This document shows, one piece after another, positions 12,956-23,640 of a stretch of 64,000 nt of DNA. The notes beneath the pieces are model-generated. The model worked only from the letters and a program-made list of their open reading frames with translations, was not told the origin of the DNA and searched no databases. This DNA comes from Pneumocystis sp. 'macacae' (Eukaryota; Ascomycota; Pneumocystomycetes; Pneumocystales; Pneumocystaceae). The stretch covers positions 62,001-126,000 of the forward strand of contig CM030733.1 of assembly GCA_018127085.1 (NCBI GenBank), given 5' to 3'. Position numbers and translations under genes: made by a program. How positions within the stretch are numbered: position 1 is the stretch's first letter; every line of letters begins with the position of its first letter.

Positions 12956-13517
12956 ATGAATATTAGAAATATAGAAACGTTTAAACCATATAGAAATGAC
13001 AAAGAATGTTTTTCTCGAAAAGTTTATACAACATATATTACTCGAATGATGCATGTTGAAGACGGTAAGGAATGCTATGTATAATATAATATTTATGGCA
13101 TGGTTTTGAAAAGTATATTATTTTTATAAGTGTTAAGTAGCCTTATATATATATATATTTTCAAAAATGTCATTTTGGATGAATATATTAGATTATGTAA
13201 AAAAACAGGCTGATATATTTTAGGTCCTGGGAAGTCTGTAAATTTTTGTTTTTAGAGAATATTTATGTTTATAGGAATTTGCCGTTTAAAATTACATCAC
13301 CATTTTCACTAGCGATTAAAATGGCACTCTTTTTTGGTAAGTTTGATGGATTACCTGGTATTAAAGAAAAATCAGATATTCTCTAACATACGATGTAGGA
13401 ATTGGATTTTCTATTCCTTTTGTTTGTAAGTATTTTTTTGAATATATTTTTTGTTTTTAATAGAAAATAGCTTGTTATTGGCAACTGTTTTTTACGCTTA
13501 TTGTTTATAAAAATTAA
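12956..13517 (+). CDS. cox8: cytochrome c oxidase small subunit (Cox8 / mammalian VIIc family)
   Basis: A small inner-membrane subunit of respiratory complex IV, found by splicing by eye. Exons: 12956-13064, 13224-13233 (10 nt), 13275-13336, 13399-13425, 13471-13517, giving 84 residues. The N-terminus is basic, Tyr/Thr-rich and presequence-like. The mature part reads GPGKNLPFKITSPFSLAIKM, then ALFFGIGFSIPFVSCYWQL: the NLPF...K...LFFG.GF.IPF pattern of the family with one membrane helix. All four introns have GT donors and AG acceptors; the third has a CTAAC branch at 13382-13387. The 159-nt first intron and 10-nt exon are unusual, but the exon supplies the GPGK seen in homologues. The extreme C-terminus (FFTLIVYKN) is less certain. 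Confidence 0.85.
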
Positions 13518-14362
13518 TATTGATTATAGACGTAAAACTAAAGCATAACTTATTTTGTTTACATTAAGCAGTATTTTTAAGTATTCTTTTTTTTATATAT
13601 TTTATAGCCATTTTATATGTACTTCAAGGTATTTTGATAAAATTTATGATATATTTTATCTATAATTTTAAAAATAGTTAAATTAGTTGTAAAAATAGAT
13701 TATAAAAATATTGTGTTTATGGAAAAATGATATTTTAATTGTTTGTATCTTTTTATGTGATTTTTCTCTCTTAAATGAAGTATATGTTTTGTTCATTTTT
13801 TTGATTTTTTATTTTTAACTTAAATTAGAAAAGGATTATAAAGTTATATATATTATTTTAAAAAATTTAATATTTCAATTTTTTATTTGAAATTTACTAA
13901 ATTAAAAAAGAAAAAGATTAATATTTACAAATGTAAATTTTGTTTAACTTCGGTAAAAATAAAAATCTACAATAAATTCTAAAGTTAAATGTTATTTATA
14001 TTTGACCGTAAAAATAAATTCAAAATATTTATCGAAAATATTAAAATATCATATATCAAATGAATATCATAAAAAATGTATTTGAATATTTTATAAATCT
14101 AATGTCTGAATAAATTAATAGTTATAACCATTATTTTGAATTGAATTTGGTAATATATTTTAAAATTGCTAATTATTATATCATTGGTTTTCTTTCAACT
14201 TATATATTAAAATATTTTAGCTATTTGGAAACTATAGAAGAAACACAATATTTTCTTATGATTTTTACTAATGCTAAATATTATATTTGAATTTTTTAGA
14301 TTATAATAGGTTTAAAAAAAAATTTTAAATTATTTTTTTCACTTGTCTAGAAATAATTAGAT
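13518..14362. other. convergent AT-rich spacer
   Basis: About 845 bp of extremely AT-rich DNA between the ends of cox8 and the CUE-domain gene. I see only poly-T/poly-A runs; no gene, RNA or repeat is supported. Confidence 0.55.
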
Positions 14363-15280
14363 TTATTTAATAAAAAATAAAAATATAATATAATTACATT
14401 TATTTAAATTATCTTCAGAATACAAATTGGATTGCATTTTTTGAGATATTTCACTATTTTCTAAATTTAAATCATCAATATCATTAAAAGAAAATGAGTC
14501 TGTATCACATCCATTAAGTGATATTCTTGGTGATTTAGTGAATTCTGAAGAAGAAACATCAAAAGAATTATTCATTTTCTGATTAGATAATATATTTTCA
14601 TTAATTCGTTTTTTAATATTAGTAAAAAAATTAGACATCTTAGCTTTTGCATTATCAAAACCTTGTTTTAAATTTTCACGAATAATTGGTAATTCATCTT
14701 AATAATAATTAGCAAAATATTATATATCTTAGATTCAAACCATTAATAAAGGTATATTCTTTTTTAGTATTATAGTATGAAGACCGTGTATTTTTTGTAT
14801 TTTCTATATGTAAAAAAAACACATTTAAATATTTTAAAATATCTAAAAATACAAAAAACTAACCATTTTCTTGTAATTCCATTCGAGATAGATCATAAGC
14901 ATATTTAAAATCATTTTCAATTTGGTGTTCTATATTATAGGGAATATTTGCATTATTCTAAATAATGTTAAAGCGTATCTTAATATACAAGTAATTTTTT
15001 AATATGTACGAGAGATATTTGTCTTAATGCTCTTGGTTTATAATTTGAATCAGTAATGCCTTATATATATTAATTAATTTTAAAAAATACAAAGAAATAT
15101 ACTCAAAAGAGCATCAAATGCCGATTCAATTGACCCTTGACTAGCTATAAGGACAGCATTAAGTATTTTTTCCTCAATCCCAGGAAATGCATCTTTCAAT
15201 ATATTGATAGTTGTCTCTTTATTTTTTTCTTGAGAATTAGTTTTATAAATACTTCCTTTATTAGAGTTTTTGCTTTCCAT
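14363..15280 (-). CDS. CUE-domain ubiquitin-binding protein (Cue5-like)
   Basis: The first exon starts MESKNSNKGSIYKT and carries a CUE domain at residues of about 22-62: NILKDAFPGIEEKILNAVLI, then SQGSIESAFDALL. The family FP and LL elements for monoubiquitin binding are both visible (AFPG, DALL). Splicing at an AGTATA donor gives DALLSITDSNYKPRALRQ. Further small exons give NIPYNIEHQIENDFKYAYDL and ELPIIRENLKQGFDNAKAKM, then a Ser/Asn-rich acidic tail. CUE proteins of this layout (S. cerevisiae Cue5) act as ubiquitin adaptors in selective autophagy; applying that role here is inference. The annotated end may be extended by a further intron. It is divergent from the uL3m gene, with a 255-bp shared promoter. 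Confidence 0.82.
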
Positions 15281-15535
15281 GACAAAATATATTCAAATAC
15301 TTAATGCTTTAAGAAAACACCTATTTTTTATTATTGTATTAATATTCAAAACGCCTTAAATTTATGAAAAATCAGTAATTTTAGAAACTTTTTTAAAGAA
15401 AATGTAAAAAAGTCATACAATAATATACCTTTGTAGTATTAACAATCAATAATGTTTTATAGGATTCTTTTTTGAAAATTATTTATAAAAGTATGAGATT
15501 AATGTATTGGTTTAACGTTAATATAAATTAAAAAA

Positions 15536-16560
15536 ATGATATCTCAAACTTGTCTAAATTTAATAAGGGATAATGTAAAGAAAATAAAGGATTCTGACTT
15601 ATTTTTTCATAAGAATTCCAGTTATTTTTTTTCTGGTTGTAAAAGATATTTTTTAAGCAAAATGTCTCCTTTGTACATTCAAGATATACCTTTACCTTCA
15701 TTTGTGCTTTCTAAAAGAATAAAAAAGAAACAGATTCCGGAAAGACCTGGTCTTTTGGCATGTAAGAAAGGCATGTTCATTAATATTGTCATATATTTTC
15801 TTATTATTTCAGGCATGACATCTGTATGGACAGAAGATGGGAAACGAATTCCTGTAACAGTACTTCAAGTAGATCGTCTTCAAATTACGGATATACGTAC
15901 GAAAAAGAAAAATGGATATGATGCTATTCAAGTAGGAGTAGGTTCAAGAAATCCTCGGAATATTTCAAGAGCTATGCTTGGGCATTTTGCAAGAGCAAAA
16001 GTACCACCTAAGTCAAAAGTTGTGGAATTTAGAATAAGGAGTCCTTTGAATTCATTGGAAATAGGTATTTTGTATATTTCATACAATGATTTTTGCCAAT
16101 TTTACAAAAGGTACTCAATTATTTGTAAATCATTTTCAAGAAGGAGCCTTTGTTGATATACGTGGAAAAAGTATTGGAAAAGGATTTTCTGGTGTAATGA
16201 AAAGGCATTTCATCCATTTATTATTGTTTTCATAGTTTTTAATACTTTAAGATGGAATTTTCGCGGTCTTCCTGCTTCACATGGTGTATCAATTTCTCAT
16301 AGGTCTGCGGGTTCAACAGGACAATCACAAGATGTATATAACTTTTTCTGACTTTAAATATTAATATTATTTAGCCAGGAAGAGTTTTTCCCGGTAAAAA
16401 GATGGCTGGAAGAATGGGAGGGAAAAATGTTACTGTACAAAATATTCCTATTATTAAAATAGATAACGAAAATGGACTTATACTTGTAAAAGGACCGGTT
16501 CCAGGTCCTGATAAAGGATATGTTACTATAAGAGATGCTATTAAAAAAAACTCATTCTAA
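15536..16560 (+). CDS. mrpl9: mitochondrial large-subunit ribosomal protein uL3m
   Basis: Protein L3 of the mitoribosome, five exons: 15536-15761, 15813-16064, 16111-16204, 16252-16333, 16375-16560; 279 residues. The N-terminus is basic and presequence-like. The core reads [20 protein letters not shown], then [90 protein letters not shown]: the usual L3 signatures near the peptidyl-transferase centre. The third intron (16205-16251) begins GC, not GT. A GC-AG intron is the only solution I found that gives KRWNFRG in frame. Start is the first ATG of the open first exon. Confidence 0.94.
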
Positions 16561-16848
16561 TCATTTAATTAAAATATTTATAATTTAAAATGTTTTTGAT
16601 TTATCGGCTTAATATGAACTTCTACGTCTTTAATATACACTATGCTGGTTGAAAATCTTTTTCAAATTAATTTTATTTCTAATTAGGCTATATAAAGAAA
16701 TAATTTAATACTTATAAAATATTCTAAAAACATGATTTATTTTTATGGGAAAATAAATTTACTTTTTTCATTAATAAAAGTACTAATATTTTCATTTATT
16801 TCTAGCCAATATTTATACTTGTAATTTTAAACTGAGGCATATATGAAA

Positions 16849-19800
16849 TTATAATTCTTCTTCATCAATATTCGAAAGCTCAGAAGGTTTAATCATGCCT
16901 GGGACAGTTAACGCACGTTCACGATCAGCCTTCTGTTTGGCTTCCAATTCCATATCACGATCTTCTTGAAATAGTTCCGTATTATCATCTCCTGAAAATT
17001 CTTTAAGCTGTATTAAAAAGTCACGGAGATTAAGTTTAAATTTAGGGATATCCATGTTAAGAGAAAATAAGCCTAACACAAAGTTTTGTACTTGTCCACT
17101 TTAGAATATTAGTTATAAAACCTTTTAAAATTATATGATTTTTACAGTTGTAAATGAGGAAATGCATTATGTAAAAGAGTAACAACATATTCCCGTAAAA
17201 ATACAGAATTTGGAGTATTTTCATTCTGAACTTGTTGAGGTGTATATAATGAAACTTGAATGGCACCAGATTCAACTAAATGAAACATTCTTGCGAGAAT
17301 TACACTTTGTAATTTAAATCCTTCAAAAATTATAAGTATGAAAACATTTTAAATAACTAAAATACCAGATTTATGATCTGTATCTGTCAGAACAAAAAAT
17401 ATATCTTGAAGAATCGAAAGAAAATATTGCAGAAAAAAAGAGTTTGCAATATTAGGCTCTGTATTTGCAATGTTATTAATAAGTTCTAGGCATATATTAA
17501 GGCCTAATATTTTAAGTTTATAGTATAGAAAACTGTTTTAGAATTACCAATTTCCGCAATATCACGTGTTGTATGTTTTATGGCCCACATTATACTATCT
17601 ATTATAAGTTTAAATTGCGGTGCAGGAAGTCTTAAAAGAGCTAAAAAAATTAAAATTCTAAATTCTTTGAAAATATAACAAACCAGTGAAACAATTAAGG
17701 TTTATAATATGTAATAATTTGAAAAATCCAACACGATGTTCAGGAAATTCGGTAAACTCCTTATTAATCATATCAAGAGTACACTCAAACACAGACTGTA
17801 AAACTAAAGGAATTGCGTCTATCATTAAACCCTTGAGAACATTAGTAAAAAGAATATAAATATATACAATCTTTACGCCAAGTCTCGAGATAATTGTAGT
17901 TATCATAATCAGAACTTCACTATCCCGTGCATCAGGAACATTCCTGTTATAATCTCCTAAAACTGCTTCCAAAAGAGGAGGTATCAAAACATTATTAACA
18001 GTTTCAAGATCATCAGCCTTACTAACATATACTTCAATAAGCTTAAGGATCTCTTTTTTTACAGTTCGTAAACTTCTTATTCTAGGAGTTCTTGTAGCAA
18101 TATTTCCTAAAACCAGTATATATCATTGGTTTTTAAAGATATATATGTTACCTTGAGATGCTACGGTATCTGAAATTATCGTGCTTACAGCTCTATAAAG
18201 ACCCAATAAATCCATGTATATTTTTCCAATTTGCCGATAAAAATAACTTCCAATTGATGAACACGCAGATACATTTGTTTTAAGAACATTTCCTATTATT
18301 TTAATAGTTTCATTGTCATTTAAAACATCTACATTTTGACCAGCTTGTTGTATAATATTATCCCACTAATAACAATTATAAAAGTATATAGTATTTTTTA
18401 AAAATTACCACTGCATTAGGCAATTGCATAAGTTCCGAAATTAATCTTTCTTGAATAGTTTTAGATGGTTGAGCGGAAATCATATATCCACAAGCTTCAT
18501 AAAATGTATGTACTTGCTGAGGAGAAAGATCTTCTGTAATTTTATGTAAATTCCGAACAATTTCGTCTATAAAAGGTTCATGTTCTCCTGTTTGTTGCGC
18601 TACAAAATGTCTTCGACATTTTTGTGCAATCTTTATAAAAGTATCACATGCCATATCTTGCACACCTATCTAGATTAGACAAAAAGGAAAATAGATACAT
18701 CCCCCATTTGCATGCCTTCATGAGTTTCATGCATAAATTCAAAAAGTTTGTTTACTACCGTTTTCAAGAATTTCCAATGCGCTTTTAAAAAACGAGGATA
18801 TTGACCAACAATGTACATAATATTTGAAGCAACAACTGCTTTGTTATCTTTTCCTCGCTTCATTTCTGTTAAACCAAGAAGATCTTTAATAACCATAACT
18901 AAAAATCGTTTTTCAGTTTCTTCGTCTAAACTTATTTAATCTAGAATATAAAATTATATTTGGAACTCTTACTCATAGCGCCCGAAATAGACCCAATAGC
19001 CCAACAAAGTGTATTTAAATTAGCCCATGACCATTCACTCCCGTCAATTTGTCTAGCAAGTTTATCAGACATAATAATTTCAGTATCTACGACATCCAAA
19101 TGAGTTAAATAAACAAGACACTCTCTCATGCTTTTGTATAAAACAATAGTATCACTTTCCTTTACAAATTCTCTAACAATTTCTCCTTCATCGTTTTCAA
19201 CTATTAAAACCTTATCTAATTAACTTTTTTTCCATTAGTATAAACGACATTACCTCTTCTGGCTTCACCATCTTTTCTACCATAACAACACGCAAGTTTG
19301 ACAATACTTCTGAATAAATATGTTTTCGAAGCGGAATATTTGCATACATGCTAGCAGGTGTAGCACCACCACTAGCAAGACTTGCAGATAAATTAAGAGA
19401 TAAAAGTGGATTAATATCTGTAATAGGGAGTTGTTGTATCTAAATAAATTCAGTCTAGTTTTTGATTTATTATAAATTTACTTCTTCATAAAGTTCTGCT
19501 ACAAGTTTAGACCAATACTCTAAACAGATTTTAAAGATTTCTCGTTCATCTACTTGAGATATTTTAATTAAATAAAAATGAGCATTCAAAAGAAGATCTT
19601 TATTCTCTTGATTTTCAACAAGCTAAAATATTAAACTAGAAAAAAATGAAATGAAAAAACCTTTACATGTGTCCCAAGAAATGCAGAAAGAAAAAGGGCA
19701 AGATTCTGGATGAAATCTTGTTCTTGAGAGCTACTTGTGTCGTATATAGCTCTAAAATCTAGTTTTTTAATATATTGTTAAAAAATATTATATATATACC

Positions 19801-20972
19801 GGTGTTTAAAGGAATAATATTATTAACCGATGACATTGTTAGATTTAAAAGATTTACAAATTTTTCATCATATTGTGACATAACTGATAGACTGGCAATT
19901 TCGGTTAAGCATTTTAGTGTTACATTTCTAAATTCAGTTACTTCAAGAAACTATTTAAAAATAAAAAAATAATTTCAAAAAATAAAAAAACACTCACTCT
20001 TGTGCATAATGTTTCAATGATATTAGTCTCAAAAATAAAACCAAGTGGGATCCAGTTCAAAAATCTAAGAATTGTCTCAAGTGTTGCTAAAATTAAACTT
20101 GTTTTTTGAGCTTTTTCAAGAATTTCAGAACAAAGCTGAAAAACTTCAGAAAATTCCCCAGACATTTGGGTTCTCAGGTTTTTTGTCTTAAGTTGAGTCA
20201 TTTGTTCCGCAGAATAATCAAAAATTTCTTCACTAAATTAAATTAATAATAGTAATAATATAACAAAACTTAAAAATACCTAAGAAGTTTAAGAACAGCC
20301 ATATTATTTTCACAGAGAGAAAGATTTGTTTTTGAAGCATTGACAATTTCAGGGATGAATGTAGGCCAGTTTTTTGGCCATTCTTGTTTAAGAATCTATA
20401 ACGGAATAATTTATTAAGTGTATATAGAAAATTAAAATAGATACCTGCACAAGGGTAAGGTTAAGTTTATTTAAATATTGCTTTTCCTTATGAAGTGTTG
20501 CTTCATCGGAAGATGTTTTAATCATTATAGCAACAACAAAATTTCGAATACCTGTAATTTAAAAGCAGTTAATTTTAACTTTTAAAAAAGACTAAAAGTG
20601 AAATTACCCTGACAATGTTCTCTAGGAAGGATTTTCCATCTTGTAGATATAAGTTTATCAAGGATAGAAAGTGCAATATCTAATAATAGATTTACCAAAA
20701 AATATACAATATAAAAAATTTGTTACGCTTTGTCTGAAGAACATTTGATTTTTCTAAAATTGTGTCAACTCTCATCCATGCATCAGGATGCTCTTGGAAT
20801 TGTGTCAGGACTCTCTGCGCCTGTTGTTGCTATTTAACATATTTATTAGCATTGGCTTCTGCTAATTCAATGTAACAAATACCTCTGCACCTGATCCTTG
20901 ATAAAATGTATGAACAATGCGGTCAAGTAATGCTACATTAAAGTCTTGATCAAAATTCAAAATATCTTCCAT
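16849..20972 (-). CDS. crm1: exportin-1 (Crm1)
   Basis: Nuclear export receptor for leucine-rich NES cargoes, RanGTP-dependent. The first exon reads [20 protein letters not shown], then [18 protein letters not shown] (CRIME/IBN domain). Central HEAT repeats include [68 protein letters not shown] and [18 protein letters not shown]. The last exon reads [20 protein letters not shown], then [12 protein letters not shown] and an acidic end. About 20 small introns. The NES-groove position that is Cys in leptomycin-sensitive exportins (human C528, S. pombe C529) is Thr here (codon ACA, 18867-18869), as in wild-type S. cerevisiae. Start ATG 20970-20972 directly precedes the conserved N-terminus. Confidence 0.96.
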
Positions 20973-21588
20973 TTTCTTTTTGTTTTTCGGATTATCTCCG
21001 CCAAAATTCAGTCAAAATTATCCGATCAAATTCTTGCTCTATTCTTTGCACTTCTGCTTTAAGAATAGTATCTTTTATTTGTATAAAAACTGTTTTTCTT
21101 TTCTTTTCTAAAAGTTTCTTTTTTTTTATTAATCTTGTGCAGAGGTTGACGACGACGACTAGACAGCTACTGAGACTTTGTATAAAATGAATTAAGATAG
21201 TATTAAAGACATAATAAATTCGTAAAAAATATTCATAAATATACAATTAATATGTATTGTTTTGTTTTCATCTTTTTTTAAAAAGACATTGTATTTAATA
21301 TTTAAAAATATATAGTAAAAACAAACTCTATATATTAATCTTTTTAGTTTGATAAGATTACTTGATATAACTTCTTTCTTATTTTCAATACCATTTTTAT
21401 ACATTATTTCTATGTTTCATTTTATATATAGTACAGAACATTTGATGATACAATTAATGTTCGTATCGAATGATAAGCTAATAAATGTCAAAATTTTGAT
21501 GTAGACAAAGATGTCTAAAATAGTAAAATTTTACAGGAAATGATAAGAAATTATCTATTAAAGGACAGCTATATATATATATATAGCA
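20973..21588. promoter_or_regulatory. divergent spacer crm1 / membrane-protein gene
   Basis: About 615 bp between two divergent start codons. A short GC-richer patch sits at about 21138-21175 (GACGACGACG repeat). A Lys/Glu-rich minus-strand open frame ending at 20992 was considered and rejected. No clear regulatory motif was recognised. Confidence 0.4.
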
Positions 21589-22078
21589 ATGCTATCAAGT
21601 TTGAACGAGAACCACGAAACAAATCTTTTCATACGAAGAATAATACCAGTTATCTTTATTATTATGTAAGTAGTAATAAAATAGAGAATGAGAAAATGTG
21701 TATATGAATGAGTTCTAAAAAAATAGTTTTCCTATTTCAGTAGCGATAATTGTGCTTATTTTTATTCATCAACAGCACCGGAGAAGAATACTTCGAGAAG
21801 GTCTTGACAATCATAATAATACTATAGTAAGCAATTCAGAACGCCTTCCAGCATTTTCATCATTTTTGTCTTCCTTTTTATGCTTTAAGAAACGCAGGGT
21901 GCAGACAAATCCCAAAGAGTGCCATTCACAAGAGAATTCATTTAATGATACGATTCCTGAGAACTATTTACATCCTGTTCTTTTCCCTTCTCAAGAAGAC
22001 TTGAATATTTTTACGCGTGCATTCCATAGTGATTCTAATGGCACTCGTTATCATACGGGTCTCTCTGTTTCGACTTAG
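21589..22078 (+). CDS. single-pass membrane protein, unrecognised
   Basis: I do not recognise this protein. Two exons, 21589-21665 and 21727-22078, give 142 residues; the intron has a GTAAGT donor and an AATAG acceptor that keeps frame. The N-terminus is hydrophilic (MLSSLNENHETNLFIRRI), then a hydrophobic span at residues of about 19-38 (PVIFIIIFPISVAIIVLIFI). A strongly basic stop-transfer follows (HQQHRRRILREG), then a polar tail with one NGT and one NNT sequon and a second basic patch CFKKRRV. This suggests one membrane helix with positive residues on the tail side. The acceptor at CAG 21738-21740 would break frame. It stands alone between crm1 and a 1.5-kb empty stretch. Confidence 0.55.
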
Positions 22079-23640
22079 ATTTCATATTCATAATATATCT
22101 ATTTTATTAATAAGTAAATTACCAATCGTAGTTTCTGCGTATGAGCAATATTTCTAGAATGGATATATTTACTATTTCTTAGGAAACACAAACAGAACAT
22201 ATGCATTTTATTTTATAAAAATGTTATTATTTTGAGGTTATTATTTCTATGATCATGTTTTCCGTTGTTTCAGCAAACTTTCCTTTTTTACCTATAGAAC
22301 ATATAGTTTTGTACATTTTAAAAGTACATTTTATTTTGCAAAAATGAATTATTCATTAATCTTTTTAAATAATGTTATATTTTTAATTATTTTTAGAATC
22401 TTTGTCATAAGTTTCGAAGTTTAGAATAATGTTAGTCATTGTTTACAGAATTTTTCGAGCATTTTTTATATAATAAAAAAATTGATTGATATATTTTTTG
22501 AGATTTTTTTATGAATAATGACGATCTTAATCTTTTAAAATAGATTTATAACTAAAAACTAGGAAAAGAACGATATATAATATATGATATTTGAGATGCA
22601 AAATAAAATCAAGGATTTTTCAAATATATGTGAGAAATACATGTAAACGTGTGTATTCAAAATAAATATGTTTGCTATTTATTAAATTTAGTATGGTTGC
22701 ATTCTATTCACACATAAATATTGCTTGAGTTACAGAATTATCTCTTTTGTTTGTTGCAAAATATAAGAAAACAAAATAGTCTTGTTTTTTTTAAAAATCT
22801 ATATATGAATTATTTAATATCTGTTGCTTTTGAACGAGCTGATAAGTAGTGTATGTTTTTGATCTTACAATAATTTTGCAATAATTTTTCAGGGTTTTTA
22901 TTGTTTTCTTCATTAGTTATGAAATATATACAAATAGTTTTCAAGTAACTAAACGTATAATAATTATTTTTATATCTTTTTAATATATAGTCATAATTTA
23001 TGCATAAATGGGAAACTTTATATAAATACTTGATTAGATATAAAAACAAAAATAATTAATATATAAAGTATCACTGCCAATAATGCTTAATAACTTATTG
23101 TTTATGTACAATGGATGTACTGTTGTATTTTTCATGTTCTTTTAAGACATTAGTATGTTTTTAATTTTTATAGGTTTATATAAAAAATAAATGGTATTTA
23201 TCTATTTTTTATAATATTAAATTATTTTAAATAAAATTAGAACCTTTATGTAAAAAATAGATATATATATATATAACATTTTTGTATTTTTTTATTTTTA
23301 TTTTTTTTATCAAAAATTATAAAAATTATATAGGGTTTTTTATATAGAATTTTGTAATTTTAATCGAGAAAAGTATTTTTAAAATATATCAATTATATTT
23401 TGGTAAAGTAGTGTTTTATGCATTCTTCAGACACTGACTGTGTTTAGTTAGTTGTTTTTTGCATTGTTTTTCTTTTTTTGAGAAAAAATATATAATTTTT
23501 CAAGTTTTACGGCGTTTTAATCTGTACGAGTATTCTTTGTCAAATAACTCAGGATACCTGTTTATCTTGTGAAACTGTCTACTTTTTGAGGATAGAGTAT
23601 TATTGCTAGAAGATTTCTTTGTTTTTTTTCTTGTGTAAAT
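22079..23640. other. gene-free AT-rich stretch
   Basis: About 1.56 kb with no conserved coding, RNA or repeat signal. Composition is extremely AT-rich with many homopolymer runs and a TATATATATATA run near 23262. It may hold 3' UTR on the left and promoter sequence for the surface-protein gene on the right. Confidence 0.5.

Noticed and set aside
13471..13517. Alternative last-exon joints of cox8 using AATAG at 13461-13463
   Set aside because: With the GTAAGT donor this acceptor gives an immediate stop. The acceptor at 13470 gives SCYWQL, which fits the family position.
20992..21180. Lys/Glu-rich minus-strand frame ending just upstream of the crm1 start
   Set aside because: No convincing ATG-led start or conserved motif, and it falls in the crm1 5' region. 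Charged low-complexity frames are common by chance in AT-rich DNA.
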